In this document: positions 47,281 to 57,871 of the stretch, piece after piece
Layout: each line of letters opens with the position of its first letter
How positions within the stretch are numbered: the first letter of the stretch is position 1
From: an uncultured Tidjanibacter sp.
GTDB taxonomy: Bacteria; Bacteroidota; Bacteroidia; Bacteroidales; Rikenellaceae
Assembly: GCA_947852905.1 (NCBI GenBank)
Contig: CANTVF010000003.1
Span: 62,001-126,000, forward strand
Direction: 5' to 3'
DNA length: 64,000 nucleotides
Made by a program: the position numbers and the translations under genes
Notes under the pieces: model-generated
What the model was told of the DNA's origin: nothing
Database searches by the model: none
The model's input: only the letters and a program-made list of their open reading frames with translations

Positions 47281-48908
47281 CCGAGACAACCGACAAAACG
47301 ATTCAGGCGCCCGAATACGCCGAAACTGAACGGGTGGACGGACGCACGGTGTTTACCGTGCCGGCAGAACGTCTGCACGATGCCGCACGCTACCTGCGCG
47401 ATGTCGCCGGATGCGACTTTCTGATAGACATAGTAGGCATGGACTGGGGGGATTCGCTCGGCGCCTTCTACCACATGTCGCCGACTGACAGGCCTGCCGA
47501 AGTCATAACGCTGAAAACCGCGACCACCGACCGCGAGACGCCGCATCTGGAATCCGTATGCGACGTATGGGAGGTGGCACAGACATACGAACGCGAGGTA
47601 CACGACTTCTTCGGAATAGTATTCACGGGCAATCCGGACATGCGGCGCCTGTTCCTGCGCGAAAGCTGGCAGGGCTACCCCCTGCGTAAGGATTACGACG
47701 CAGATCCGGCGCTGAATCCTCTGCACAAGGAGAGCGAGCCGCTGTCGGACATGGATGTCGTCCCGTATTTCACGCTCGAAGACGGCCGTCTTGTCGGACA
47801 TATGCGCCAGATGTACGAAGAGGACGAATATATAGTCAACTTCGGCCCGCAACATCCGGCCATGCACGGCGTACTTCACCTGCGCGTTTCGCTCGACGGC
47901 GAGGTTATCCGCTCCGTCGACCCTAATCTGGGATATATCCACCGCGGAATCGAAAAGATGTGCGAGAGTTACGCCTATCCGCAGATACTTCACCTTACCG
48001 AACGGCTGGACTACCTCTCGGGAAACATAAACCGGCACGCCTTCTGCCTATGCTGCGAAAAAGCCCTTCAGATAGAGGCGCCCCAAAGAGCCGTTTACGT
48101 CCGCACCATAATGGACGAATTGACGCGTATAGCCTCCCATCTGCTCGGCTGGGGTTCGATGTGCATGGACATGGGCTCCATAACCGCATTCGTATACGGC
48201 ATGCGCGACCGTGAAAAGGTCATGGACATTTTCGAGGATACCGCCGGAGGACGTCTCATGACGAGCTATTACACGATAGGCGGACTGGCCTCAGACATAC
48301 ACCCCGACTTTTGCAGGAAAGTCAAGGAGTTCATTCCGTACATGCGCAAAATGCTGCGCGAACACCACATGCTGTTCACAGGCAACCCCATAGCCGCCGG
48401 ACGTATGAAGAAAACCGGCAGGCTGACACTGGACGACGCCATATCGCTCGGAGCCACGGGACCGTCGGGACGGGCGTCGGGCTGGAGCAACGACATTCGT
48501 AAAATAGCCCCTTACGCCGCATACGACAAGGTGGACTTCGAGGTGCCGATGCGCACCGGAGGCGACACGTTCGACCGTTACATGGTACGTCTGGATGAGA
48601 TCGAACAGTCGCTGCGCATCATAGAACAGCTTATCGACAACATACCCGAAGGACCGTATGCCGAAAAGATGCGTCCGATCATAAAACTGCCCGAAGGAGA
48701 GTATTTCCAGAGAGTGGAGAATGCCCGCGGACAGTTCGGCGTACACATATCAAGCCGCGGAGACAAAACGCCCTACCGCGTCAAGTTCCGTTCGCCGTGT
48801 CTGCCGCTCGTGGGAGCGCTAAAACACATAACCCCCGGCAGCAAGGTCGCCGACCTGATAATGATAGGCGGCTCGCTCGATTATGTCATCCCCTGCATGG
48901 ACAGATAA
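47277..48908 (+). CDS. nuoCD: Fused NADH-quinone oxidoreductase subunits C and D
   Basis: 543 residues. The NuoC part is about 1-160 ([36 protein letters not shown]), the linker about 160-185, and the NuoD part is from about 186 ([15 protein letters not shown]) to the end ([21 protein letters not shown]). NuoD lines the quinone-binding cavity. The C-D fusion is also known from Enterobacteria and many Bacteroidetes. Confidence 0.97.
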   Translation: MTETTDKTIQAPEYAETERVDGRTVFTVPAERLHDAARYLRDVAGCDFLIDIVGMDWGDSLGAFYHMSPTDRPAEVITLKTATTDRETPHLESVCDVWEVAQTYEREVHDFFGIVFTGNPDMRRLFLRESWQGYPLRKDYDADPALNPLHKESEPLSDMDVVPYFTLEDGRLVGHMRQMYEEDEYIVNFGPQHPAMHGVLHLRVSLDGEVIRSVDPNLGYIHRGIEKMCESYAYPQILHLTERLDYLSGNINRHAFCLCCEKALQIEAPQRAVYVRTIMDELTRIASHLLGWGSMCMDMGSITAFVYGMRDREKVMDIFEDTAGGRLMTSYYTIGGLASDIHPDFCRKVKEFIPYMRKMLREHHMLFTGNPIAAGRMKKTGRLTLDDAISLGATGPSGRASGWSNDIRKIAPYAAYDKVDFEVPMRTGGDTFDRYMVRLDEIEQSLRIIEQLIDNIPEGPYAEKMRPIIKLPEGEYFQRVENARGQFGVHISSRGDKTPYRVKFRSPCLPLVGALKHITPGSKVADLIMIGGSLDYVIPCMDR

Positions 48909-48993
48909 GCTAAACAGTACGACGACAATGCGCCGGAGACGACTGTAACCCGGCCGAGGTATTTAATTGACAACAAGAACTTAACAAAAGCAT

Positions 48994-50058
48994 ATGTGGA
49001 GTTTCTCACAACTGACCGACTGGATCGACCGTTCGCTGCACAGCGTAATGGGCGACGGTTGGGCGCTGACGGTGGAATTCATACTCATCGGAGTGGCGAT
49101 ACTCGTGGCTTACGCCGTTCTCGCCCTTTTCCTGATATATGCCGAACGCAAGATATGCGCGTTTTTCCAATGCCGCATAGGTCCGAACAGGGTCGGCAAA
49201 TGGGGTATATTCCAGTCGGTGGCCGACATGATAAAGATATTGCTCAAGGAACTGATACGCATAGACAATTCGGACAAGTTCCTGTTCCGCGCGGCAGCCT
49301 TCTTCGTAATAATAGGTTCCATATGTACCTTCGGAGCCATACCGTTCGCCAAAGGCCTGCACGCCATAGATTTCAACGTCGGAGTATTTTACCTGACGGC
49401 CGTTTCGTCGCTCGGCGTGGTGGGTATTCTTCTGGCCGGCTGGTCGAGCAACAGCAAGTATACCATGATAGGCGCCATGCGAAGCGGCGCCCAGCTGATC
49501 AGTTACGAAATATCGGCCGGACTGTCGCTCATGACGATAGTGATCCTTTCGGGTACCATGCAACTTTCCGAAATAGTCGAACAGCAGGGACAGGCATGGT
49601 TCATCTTCAAGGGAGGGCTTCCTGCGGTGATAGCCTTCATCACCTACCTGATCGCCGGACATGCCGAAACCAACCGCGGTCCGTTCGACCAGCCTGAAGC
49701 CGAATCGGAACTGACGGCCGGGTATCACACCGAATACTCCGGCATACAGTTCGGATTCTTCTATCTGGCGGAATACCTCAACGCATTCATCATTGCGGCC
49801 ATAGCCACAACCATGTTTCTGGGCGGGTGGCAACCTCTGCATATTCCCGGCTGGGAGGGTTTCAACCGCATAATGGACTACATACCGTCGGTAATATGGT
49901 TTTTCGGCAAAACGTGCTTCTGCATATTCCTCGCATTCTGGGTACGGTGGTCATTTCCCCGCCTGAGGATAGACCAGCTGCTCAGTTTCGAGTGGAAGAT
50001 ACTGATGCCCATATGCCTGATAAATCTCATACTGATGTCTGTATACGTGATATTGTAA
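48994..50058 (+). CDS. nuoH: NADH-quinone oxidoreductase subunit H
   Basis: 354 residues, eight or nine membrane helices. The family motifs [23 protein letters not shown] and [20 protein letters not shown] are intact. NuoH links the quinone site to the proton pumps. It directly follows nuoCD; no nuoE, nuoF or nuoG lies between, which is where they would be in a 14-subunit operon. Confidence 0.97.
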   Translation: MWSFSQLTDWIDRSLHSVMGDGWALTVEFILIGVAILVAYAVLALFLIYAERKICAFFQCRIGPNRVGKWGIFQSVADMIKILLKELIRIDNSDKFLFRAAAFFVIIGSICTFGAIPFAKGLHAIDFNVGVFYLTAVSSLGVVGILLAGWSSNSKYTMIGAMRSGAQLISYEISAGLSLMTIVILSGTMQLSEIVEQQGQAWFIFKGGLPAVIAFITYLIAGHAETNRGPFDQPEAESELTAGYHTEYSGIQFGFFYLAEYLNAFIIAAIATTMFLGGWQPLHIPGWEGFNRIMDYIPSVIWFFGKTCFCIFLAFWVRWSFPRLRIDQLLSFEWKILMPICLINLILMSVYVIL

Positions 50059-50089
50059 CACGGCCTATACGGAAAACAAAACGTATAAT

Positions 50090-50566
50090 ATGAACGCTGG
50101 CAAATACATAAAAAACATTTTCGTGGGCATCTACCGGCTCTGTCAGGGGATGTACATCACGATGCTAAACTTCTGCCGCCCGAAAATTACGGAACAGTAT
50201 CCCGAAAACCGCGGCAAGAAAATATACGGCGAACGCTTCCGCGGATTGCTGACCATGCCGCACGACAGCGAAAACCACCACAAGTGCATAGCCTGCGGAA
50301 TATGCATGAACAACTGTCCCAACGGCACCATAAAGGTCATCACCCGCATGGAAAAGGACGAGACCACAGGCCGCGACCGCAAGGTACTCGACCGCTACAT
50401 ATACAATCTCGGCAGCTGCATCTTCTGCGGACTGTGTACGAGAAGCTGTCCGCAACAGGCGATCGAATGGAGCAATAATTTCGAACACTCCGTATTCGAC
50501 CCTGGAAAACTCATCAAGCAACTCAACCGCGAAGGCTCGTCCCTCGCCCCTAAAAAAACAGAATAA
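50090..50566 (+). CDS. nuoI: NADH-quinone oxidoreductase subunit I (2 x 4Fe-4S)
   Basis: 158 residues. Two ferredoxin-type motifs, CIACGICMNNCPNG and CIFCGLCTRSCPQQA, bind clusters N6a and N6b. Without NuoEFG these would be the entry point for electrons from a soluble donor such as ferredoxin. It starts 31 bases after nuoH. Confidence 0.97.
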   Translation: MNAGKYIKNIFVGIYRLCQGMYITMLNFCRPKITEQYPENRGKKIYGERFRGLLTMPHDSENHHKCIACGICMNNCPNGTIKVITRMEKDETTGRDRKVLDRYIYNLGSCIFCGLCTRSCPQQAIEWSNNFEHSVFDPGKLIKQLNREGSSLAPKKTE

Positions 50567-50569
50567 ACT

Positions 50570-51091
50570 ATGGGAGCTACCGCTGAAATCATCGTATTCT
50601 ACATACTTGCGGCCGTGATCACCGTATCGTCGATACTCGCCGTCACCTCCCGCAAAATGCTCCGGGCAGCGACATTCCTACTCGTCGTACTGCTATGTAC
50701 CGCTGGTCTGTATCTGTTGCTCAACTATCATTTCCTCGCTGTCGTACAACTTTCCGTCTACGCCGGAGGCATACTCATACTGTTCATATTCGCCATACTG
50801 CTCACCAGTTCCAAAGGAGACCGTTCCGAGTCGCACGACCGCAGACGACGTATAGCCGCGTTCGCAGCCGCTTTGGCCGGCGCGGTAATAACTATCGTGG
50901 CGACAGCCAAACACAAGGTACTGTACGGCGACAATGCGACCATACTCGGCGACAACGAGATACCCATGAAACAGATAGGCCACGCGCTGATCGGAGACGG
51001 CAAGTACGAATACCTGCTCTCTTTCGAGGCGCTCAGCATATTGCTGCTCGCCTGCATAATAGGCGGCATACTGATAGCACGCAAACGATAA
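50570..51091 (+). CDS. nuoJ: NADH-quinone oxidoreductase subunit J
   Basis: 173 residues with five membrane helices. The conserved LSVYAGGILILFIFAILLTS segment contains the helix with the pi-bulge implicated in proton coupling. It lies three bases after nuoI. Confidence 0.95.
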   Translation: MGATAEIIVFYILAAVITVSSILAVTSRKMLRAATFLLVVLLCTAGLYLLLNYHFLAVVQLSVYAGGILILFIFAILLTSSKGDRSESHDRRRRIAAFAAALAGAVITIVATAKHKVLYGDNATILGDNEIPMKQIGHALIGDGKYEYLLSFEALSILLLACIIGGILIARKR

Positions 51092-51110
51092 ACACAAAAT
51101 ACCGTACGCC

Positions 51111-51419
51111 ATGATACCGATGGAACACTACCTGATAGTCAGTTCGATCATGTTCTTCGTCGGACTCTACGGATTCCTCTCTCGCAAGAACCTGCTCGCG
51201 ATTCTGATTTCGATAGAGCTGATACTCAACTCTGTCGAGATAAACTTCAGCGTATTCAACCGTTACCTCTTTCCGGAACATATGGAAGGAATGTTCTTCA
51301 GCCTTTTCGGCATAGCCATTTCCGCGGCCGAAACGGCGGTAGCCATTGCTATAATAATCAATGTCTACCGCGTAACGCAGGAGATAGACGTCCGCCACAT
51401 AGACAAGATGAAGTATTAA
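51111..51419 (+). CDS. nuoK: NADH-quinone oxidoreductase subunit K
   Basis: 102 residues, three membrane helices, with the conserved glutamates in LLAILISIELILNSVEINF and ISAAETAVAIAI that form part of the proton path. Normal length and position after nuoJ. Confidence 0.97.
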   Translation: MIPMEHYLIVSSIMFFVGLYGFLSRKNLLAILISIELILNSVEINFSVFNRYLFPEHMEGMFFSLFGIAISAAETAVAIAIIINVYRVTQEIDVRHIDKMKY

Positions 51420-51440
51420 CCACACCCACCGCAAAAGGAT

Positions 51441-53354
51441 ATGGAATTTACGATATACATAATACTCGTCCCGATGCTGCTGTTCTTCGTCCTCGCACTC
51501 GGAGGACGCTGGCTCGGACCCCGCACGGCCGGCATAATCGGCACGGCGGGAATGGGAGCGGCCGCGCTGCTGTCGTACATAGCCGTCTACAAATACTTTT
51601 TCGCCGGAGCCGGAATCGGTCCCGACGGAAACTATCTCACCGTAACCGGCTTCAACGCGCAGTGGCTGCGACTGACCGACTCGCTGCATATCGACATGGG
51701 CGTACTGCTCGACCCCATTTCGGTCATGATGCTCGCCGTAGTCACCACGGTGTCGCTCATGGTACACATATACAGCTTCGGATACATGAAAGGCGAAAGA
51801 GGCTTCCAGCGATACTATGCCTTCCTATCTCTGTTCAGTTTCTCGATGCTGGGTCTCGTGGTCGCCACCAACATTTTCCAGATGTACATATTCTGGGAAC
51901 TCGTCGGAGCGTCGTCCTATCTGCTTATCGGATTCTACTATACCCGTCCGGCAGCCGTCGCCGCTTCAAAGAAGGCATTCATAGTGACCCGCTTCGCAGA
52001 CTTCGGATTCCTCATCGGAATACTGATACTGTCGTACTGCACCAAGACGTTCGACTTCGGCGCCATAACCGCCGACAACGCCTCCCTCGCGGTGCGTACC
52101 ATGGAGGGAAGCTCTTTCCTCGGACTGTCGTCGGCCACATGGGCAATGCTGCTTATCTTCATGGGCGGCGCAGGCAAGTCCGCCATGTTCCCGCTGCACA
52201 TATGGCTGCCCGATGCGATGGAGGGTCCGACACCCGTTTCGGCGCTGATACATGCGGCAACCATGGTAGTCGCAGGCGTATATCTCGTGGCACGCATGTT
52301 TCCGGTCTACCTGTTCGCAGCCCCGCAAGTGTTGACCGTCATAGGATACGTCGGTGCGTTTACGGCTCTGTTCGCGGCGATCATAGCCATGGTACAGACC
52401 GATATAAAACGTGTCCTCGCCTTCTCGACGATCTCCCAGATCGCATACATGATGGTGGCGCTGGGCGTAAGCGGCATGGGCGGACACGCAGGCGAAGGAT
52501 ACACCGCCTCCATGTTCCACCTCTTCACGCACGCCTTCTTCAAGGCATTGCTCTTCCTCGGCGCCGGTGCCGTGATACATGCCGTACACAGCAACGAAAT
52601 GGAACATATGGGCGGCTTGCGCAAACGCATGCCCGTGACACACATAACATTCCTTGTAGCCTGCCTCGCAATAGCGGGTATTCCGCCTCTTTCGGGCTTC
52701 TTCAGCAAAGACGAGATACTGAGCGCGGCTATGGAGGGCGACAAGGTACTTTTCGCAGTATTGTGGATCGTAGCCGGCATAACGGCGTTCTACATGTTCC
52801 GCCTCTACTTCCGCATATTCTGGGGACGTGAAAGCGAAACGGCACGCCATGCCCACGAAGCTCCGGCCGTCATGCTCGTACCGCTGGCAGTACTCGCACT
52901 GCTGACATGCGTTACCGGCTTCATACCGTTCTCCCGCTTCATAAGTCCCGACAACGCACCCTACGCACTCGGCATCAACTGGGGCGTGGCCGGAGCGAGC
53001 ATAGCCATAGGCATTGCCGGAATAGCGCTGGCCGCATGGCTCTACATGCGCGATTCGGAAAGGCCGCAACGCATAGCTGCACGCATGGGCGGCTTCTACA
53101 AGGCTGCCAAACGTCGCCTGTACATAGACGACGCATGGGCTTTCCTGACTAAAAACATCATATTCCGCCGGATATGCGCTCCGATAGCATGGTTCGACCG
53201 TCATGTGATCGACGGCACGTGGTGCGGCATAGCCAACGTGACGCAACGCACGTCGGAAGCCATAAAGGGCATACAGAACGGGCGGGTACAGGCCTATGCG
53301 CTGTTGTTCATAATATCTGTACTGCTGATAACGATAATCACGCTGTTCATATAA
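51441..53354 (+). CDS. nuoL: NADH-quinone oxidoreductase subunit L
   Basis: 637 residues, an antiporter-like proton-pumping subunit with about 14-16 membrane helices and a long lateral helix near the C-terminus. Conserved segments are YMFWELVGASSYLLIGFYY-like (51890-51945), AGKSAMFPLHIWLPDAMEGPTPVSALIHAATMV and FFKALLFLGAGAVIHA. It follows nuoK by 21 bases. Confidence 0.97.
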   Translation: MEFTIYIILVPMLLFFVLALGGRWLGPRTAGIIGTAGMGAAALLSYIAVYKYFFAGAGIGPDGNYLTVTGFNAQWLRLTDSLHIDMGVLLDPISVMMLAVVTTVSLMVHIYSFGYMKGERGFQRYYAFLSLFSFSMLGLVVATNIFQMYIFWELVGASSYLLIGFYYTRPAAVAASKKAFIVTRFADFGFLIGILILSYCTKTFDFGAITADNASLAVRTMEGSSFLGLSSATWAMLLIFMGGAGKSAMFPLHIWLPDAMEGPTPVSALIHAATMVVAGVYLVARMFPVYLFAAPQVLTVIGYVGAFTALFAAIIAMVQTDIKRVLAFSTISQIAYMMVALGVSGMGGHAGEGYTASMFHLFTHAFFKALLFLGAGAVIHAVHSNEMEHMGGLRKRMPVTHITFLVACLAIAGIPPLSGFFSKDEILSAAMEGDKVLFAVLWIVAGITAFYMFRLYFRIFWGRESETARHAHEAPAVMLVPLAVLALLTCVTGFIPFSRFISPDNAPYALGINWGVAGASIAIGIAGIALAAWLYMRDSERPQRIAARMGGFYKAAKRRLYIDDAWAFLTKNIIFRRICAPIAWFDRHVIDGTWCGIANVTQRTSEAIKGIQNGRVQAYALLFIISVLLITIITLFI

Positions 53355-53369
53355 AAACCAGAAAACGCC

Positions 53370-54842
53370 ATGAACATTCTATCACTGTTCGTCGTCATAC
53401 CGCTGCTGGTCATGCTGCTACTGTTCGTCAGCAGCGACCGCCGCTACGTCCGCACCGTCGTCACGACGGGATTCTCGGCCGTACTGCTGCTGGCCGGAGC
53501 GCTCGTCGTCATGTTCCTGCGTGAAAGGAGCGTGTCCGACGAAGCCATGCTGTTCGTGAAAGACACCGTATGGTATCCGGCGCTCAACATACACTACACC
53601 GTCGGCGTAGACGGCATTTCGGTAGCCATGATAGCCCTGTCGGCCGTCATAGCCTTCACGGGTATCTTCTCGTCATGGAACATGGAACGCAACTACTTCC
53701 TGTGGTACAGCATGCTGGCCATAGGCGTCTTCGGTTTCTTCATAAGCATAGACATGTTCGCCATGTTCATGTTCTACGAGATAGCGCTCATCCCCATGTT
53801 CCTGCTGATCGGCGTCTGGGGTACCGGTCCGAAAGAGTTCGCCGCCATGAAACTGACGCTCATGCTCATGGCCGGCTCGGCATTCCTGCTCACCGGTATT
53901 CTCGCCATATACTTCACCTCCGGAGCCACGACGATGAACATACTCGAAATAGCCCGCAACGGCATTCCGCTCGGCAAGCAATACTGGATATTCCCGATAA
54001 CATTCGTCGGATTCGGCGTTCTGGGGGCGCTTTTCCCGTTCCATACGTGGTCGCCCGACGGCCATGCCTCGGCTCCCACGGCAGTATCCATGCTCCATGC
54101 CGGGGTACTTATGAAACTGGGCGGTTACGGATGTTTCCGCGTCGCAATATTCCTAATGCCGCAAGCAGCCGAGGAGTTGTCATGGATCTTCCTCATCCTG
54201 ACGGGAATCAGCGTTGTCTACGGAGCGCTCGGCGCCATAGCCCAGACAGACCTGAAATATATAAACGCCTACTCTTCGGTGAGTCACTGCGGACTGGTAC
54301 TGTTCGCCATACTGATGCTCAACCGCACGGCGATGACCGGAGCCGTCCTGCAAATGCTTTCGCACGGCCTGATGACGGCATTGTTCTTCTCGCTCATAGG
54401 CGTGATATACGGCCGTACCCACACCCGCGACATCCGCGAGATGGGCGGACTCATGAAAGTGATGCCTTTTGCGGCGGTATGCTACGTGATAGCCGGTTTC
54501 GCATCGCTCGGTCTGCCGGGTCTCAGCGGATTCGTAGCCGAAACCACGATCTTCGTAGGGTCGTTCCAGCACGCCGATCTGCTGCGGCGCATACTCACCA
54601 TCGCGGCTGCCAGTTCGATAGTAATAACGGCCGTGTATATATTGAGGGCTGTCGGCAAGTTCCTCTACGGTCCCGTCCAGAATCCGGCACACCTGCAACT
54701 CACCGATGCGGCTTGGTACGAAAAACTTTCCGCCGTCGCCCTTATAATCTGCATAGCGACGATAGGATTGTGGCCTTCGGGAGTGTCAACGCTGATAAGC
54801 GATTCGCTCGCACCTATCTTAGAACAATTAAATCTGTTGTAG
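53370..54842 (+). CDS. nuoM: NADH-quinone oxidoreductase subunit M
   Basis: 490 residues, an antiporter-like proton-pumping subunit. Motifs visible are FYEIALIPMFLLIGVWG, FGVLGALFPFHTWSPDGHASAPTAVSMLHAGVLMKLGGYG and YSSVSHCGLVLF, with the key glutamate and lysines in place. It is followed after three bases by nuoN. Confidence 0.97.
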   Translation: MNILSLFVVIPLLVMLLLFVSSDRRYVRTVVTTGFSAVLLLAGALVVMFLRERSVSDEAMLFVKDTVWYPALNIHYTVGVDGISVAMIALSAVIAFTGIFSSWNMERNYFLWYSMLAIGVFGFFISIDMFAMFMFYEIALIPMFLLIGVWGTGPKEFAAMKLTLMLMAGSAFLLTGILAIYFTSGATTMNILEIARNGIPLGKQYWIFPITFVGFGVLGALFPFHTWSPDGHASAPTAVSMLHAGVLMKLGGYGCFRVAIFLMPQAAEELSWIFLILTGISVVYGALGAIAQTDLKYINAYSSVSHCGLVLFAILMLNRTAMTGAVLQMLSHGLMTALFFSLIGVIYGRTHTRDIREMGGLMKVMPFAAVCYVIAGFASLGLPGLSGFVAETTIFVGSFQHADLLRRILTIAAASSIVITAVYILRAVGKFLYGPVQNPAHLQLTDAAWYEKLSAVALIICIATIGLWPSGVSTLISDSLAPILEQLNLL

Positions 54843-54845
54843 CAC

Positions 54846-56270
54846 ATGGACTTCAGCAATTTTCTGGTAATGCGTCAGGAGATCGGAGTAATCGCCCTGT
54901 TCGTCATACTTCTCATATACGACATTTTCGCGGCCGAGACCAAGGCCATGAGATACTTCAGGCCTTTGGCATGCATACTCACCGGGGCGGCCACACTGCT
55001 CGGCTTCCTGTTCCCCGGCCATGAGGCCGAAGCGTTCGGAGGCATGTACGTCACCACTCCGGTGACCATGCTCATGAAGAACATACTCATGCTCGGAACG
55101 TTCACAGTATTCCTGCAAGCAGGCGAATGGCTACGCAAGGGCGACGTACTGATACGCGAAGGAGAGTTTTACACCATAACGCTCTCCACGCTTCTGGGTA
55201 TGTTCCTGATGATCTCCGCCGGCAACTTCATGTTACTCTATATAGGTATAGAGACGGCCTCCCTGCCGGCCGCCTGCCTCGCCGCGTACAATAAATACAA
55301 GGAGAAATCGGCCGAAGCCGGAGCCAAATACGTCCTCATGGCGACGCTCGCATCGGGAGTCATGATGTTCGGTCTATCGTACCTCTACGGGGCTACCGGC
55401 TCCATGTACTTCGACGACATGGTACCCGCACTCGCCGTACAGCCCATGACCGTACTCGGTTTCGTATTCTTCTTCTCCGGCCTTGCATTCAAGATATCGC
55501 TCGTGCCGTTCCACTTCTGGGCACCCGACGTATACGAAGGTTCGCCGACGGCCACGACAGCCTACCTTTCGGTCGTATCCAAAGGCGCCGCATGTTTCGT
55601 ACTGCTGATAACCCTGCACCACGTATTCGGGGCAATGACCGACATATGGTATCCCATGATGTGGGTCATCAGCGTTCTGACGATAATCGTTGGCAACCTG
55701 TTCGCAATACGCCAGAAAGACATCAAACGTTTCTTCGCATACTCCTCCGTATCGCAGGCGGGCTACATAATGCTCGGCGTCATGCAGGATTCTCCGGCAG
55801 GACTCACGGCAACGATCTACTACGTTCTGGTCTACCTCTTCTCCAATATGGCGGCATTCGGCGTGATTACGGCCGTAGAAAACGCCACTTACCGCACCGA
55901 CATAGCGGCATTCGACGGATTGTCAAAAAGCAATCCGCGTCTCGCGCTCATGATGATGATAGCGCTGTTCTCGCTCGGCGGTATACCCCCGCTCGCCGGC
56001 TTCTTCAGCAAGTTCTTCATATTCGCATCGGCCGCGGAAGCCGGCGACTATGTACTGGTATTCATAGCCCTGATAAATACCGTCGTCTCGCTTTACTACT
56101 ATCTGCTGATAGTAAAAGCCATGTATATCAATCAGGCGGCAGACGACGCGGTAGGCCGCATACGTACCGACCGTTACAACATGACGAGCCTGATATTGTG
56201 TACCGCGGGAACGCTCATTACGGGCATAGCGAGCTGTGTATACGGCTATATCGGCAGCGTCGGGTTCTGA
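54846..56270 (+). CDS. nuoN: NADH-quinone oxidoreductase subunit N
   Basis: 474 residues, the third antiporter-like subunit. Motifs are GIETASLPAACLAAYNKYKEKSAEAGAKY, FKISLVPFHFWAPDVYEGSPTATTAYLSVVSKGA and FAYSSVSQAGYIMLGV. It is the last gene of the operon; a strong terminator follows after 23 bases. Confidence 0.97.
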   Translation: MDFSNFLVMRQEIGVIALFVILLIYDIFAAETKAMRYFRPLACILTGAATLLGFLFPGHEAEAFGGMYVTTPVTMLMKNILMLGTFTVFLQAGEWLRKGDVLIREGEFYTITLSTLLGMFLMISAGNFMLLYIGIETASLPAACLAAYNKYKEKSAEAGAKYVLMATLASGVMMFGLSYLYGATGSMYFDDMVPALAVQPMTVLGFVFFFSGLAFKISLVPFHFWAPDVYEGSPTATTAYLSVVSKGAACFVLLITLHHVFGAMTDIWYPMMWVISVLTIIVGNLFAIRQKDIKRFFAYSSVSQAGYIMLGVMQDSPAGLTATIYYVLVYLFSNMAAFGVITAVENATYRTDIAAFDGLSKSNPRLALMMMIALFSLGGIPPLAGFFSKFFIFASAAEAGDYVLVFIALINTVVSLYYYLLIVKAMYINQAADDAVGRIRTDRYNMTSLILCTAGTLITGIASCVYGYIGSVGF

Positions 56271-56293
56271 CAAATACAGATTTCATGAATGGG

Positions 56294-56336
56294 AAATGGG
56301 TTGCGTCAAAACGTAGTGCTTTGACGCAACCCATTT
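56294..56336 (+). terminator. Terminator of the complex I operon
   Basis: Perfect 17-bp stem AAATGGGTTGCGTCAAA (56294-56310) with TTTGACGCAACCCATTT (56320-56336), 9-base loop. It is also the 5' hairpin of repeated element copy B. Confidence 0.85.
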
Positions 56337-56442
56337 AAGATATGCAAGAACGGGTAAATACAATACATGAGTGCACGGAAAGTAAACGACTTATGCCGAA
56401 TCACTATAGAACGGCAGCCGATTAGCCGTTACGATACATCGC
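56294..56442 (+). repeat. Structured intergenic element, copy B
   Basis: A hairpin plus about 105 bases aligned with 30191-30350 (shared AGAACGGGTAAA, GCAGCCGATT, CGTTACGA). A second small stem AACGGC/GCCGTT lies at about 56410-56430. A 45-codon frame starts at ATG 56367 and runs to 56504; in the matching frame copy A gives a similar string (I-E-x-Q-P-I-x-R-Y-D-T), so a peptide cannot be ruled out. Confidence 0.55.
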
Positions 56443-56602
56443 CTTTTTTATCGATACGCCAACGGCAGGTCACGGCAACAGTGTTGTCCGGGCAAAACCC
56501 GTAATCTCCATTCCGACAAATTGCGAAAACACCTTTTTAATCGCGCAACCGCTACGGGAATGCTACGTCCGGCATCCGAAAACATCACGAGACAAGCCTC
56601 AT

Positions 56603-57550
56603 TCACGCATCGGTTCCGGAGGCGGACTGCACCCCGGACATCTCGGCCGTAGTCTGCCGGCCTTCGCGCACTACGACGATGCTGACGGCTATTATAACGA
56701 GGGCCACTCCGACAGCAGTACCCAAAGTAAACCGTTCGCCGAGTACGGATACGCCGATAATCATGGCCGTCAACGGCTCCATGGCGCCGAACAAGGATGA
56801 CAACGTGGGTCCGATATGTTTTATGGCCTGTACGAGCGTAAAGTTGGATATGGCCGTCGCAACCAGCGAAAGGCCGAGTATGTAAAGCCATGCACGGCCG
56901 TCGGTCACCAGCGTTATCCCTCCGGTAGCCGTCACACTACCCACCCCGAAAAGCACAGCACCGAAAGCCATAACGTAAAACGTCAAAGCTGCGGAATCCA
57001 TATGCGAAATACGGCTTTTGCGCACACCTATAATGTATCCGCCGTAGGACAACACAGATACGCATGCCGCCGCCATACCTACAGCGCGATTACCGTCCGC
57101 GGCACCTATGTCGCCCCATGACAACAACACCGCACCGATGAGCGACAACACTATGGCCAGCAACACCTGCCACGACAATTTTTCCTTAAAGAACAGAGCC
57201 ATTCCACAAGCCACCGCCAGCGGATATATGAAATGTATCGACGAAGCCACGCCGGTAGCTATATTGCCGTAGGCCACAACGAGGCTGAACGACGTTACGG
57301 CACGCAGCAATCCCAACAGGCATAACGGAGCCGCATCGCGACGCCCCAAACGCAGACTATGTCCGGTAGCGACGGCTACCATGCCGAGTGCGAGTGCAGC
57401 GACGCCCCATCTGTAAAACAGCACCTCGAAATAGGACAGCCCCGTACCCAACAGGGATATCGAAAAAAACGGAGACAACCCGAATGTCGCCGAAGACAGA
57501 ATAGCATAAACGATACCCTTGAAACCGTTCGCCTTGGACATAACAGACAT
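56603..57550 (-). CDS. EamA-family (DMT) transporter
   Basis: 315 residues with ten membrane helices arranged as two EamA repeats of five. The repeat ends GKGIVYAILSSATFGLSPFFSISLL at the start and FTLVQAIKHIGPTLSSLFGAMEPLTAMIIGV in the second half are typical. Members export amino acids or other metabolites; the substrate is not predictable here. It points away from the four-BACON gene, with a -7 box at 57589-57596. Confidence 0.93.
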   Translation of the reverse strand: MSVMSKANGFKGIVYAILSSATFGLSPFFSISLLGTGLSYFEVLFYRWGVAALALGMVAVATGHSLRLGRRDAAPLCLLGLLRAVTSFSLVVAYGNIATGVASSIHFIYPLAVACGMALFFKEKLSWQVLLAIVLSLIGAVLLSWGDIGAADGNRAVGMAAACVSVLSYGGYIIGVRKSRISHMDSAALTFYVMAFGAVLFGVGSVTATGGITLVTDGRAWLYILGLSLVATAISNFTLVQAIKHIGPTLSSLFGAMEPLTAMIIGVSVLGERFTLGTAVGVALVIIAVSIVVVREGRQTTAEMSGVQSASGTDA

Positions 57551-57588
57551 TTACAATAAGAGATCCGGAATTTACTGTGAATCCGGTA

Positions 57589-57596
57589 CAAAGATA
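57589..57596 (-). promoter_or_regulatory. -7 box of the EamA transporter gene
   Basis: The minus strand reads TATCTTTG, matching TAnnTTTG, 39 bases upstream of the ATG. No clear -33 element. Confidence 0.5.
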
Positions 57597-57784
57597 ACCC
57601 ATTTACCCATGCGATATGCCGCAGGAAAACAGACACAACCTATAAAATACCCTCTTAAGTCCCGCTATCCGTTACCGGAAACATACGGCTGGACATATTG
57701 CCGGCATACCGATGCGCGATCGGCCGATACAACAGGATGCGGGAAACGACCTCTCGCCCGGCAAAGCTGCAAAACGAACACAAG

Positions 57785-57816
57785 TTTGCATTTAAGTCAT
57801 TTATTGGCTATTTTAG
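57785..57816 (+). promoter_or_regulatory. Promoter of the four-BACON lipoprotein gene
   Basis: TTTG (57785-57788), 20 bases, then TATTTTAG (57809-57816), one mismatch to TAnnTTTG. It lies inside the reading-frame extension that was rejected as coding, which supports the start at 57872. Confidence 0.6.
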
Positions 57817-57871
57817 CACATACGCATCTTCAAAAGAATACACGAGCACAGCCATACAGATATTTTACCTA

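Noticed and set aside
57698-57871. The 58-codon N-terminal extension of the four-BACON frame
   Set aside because: It covers the promoter and would hide the lipoprotein signal that starts at 57872.
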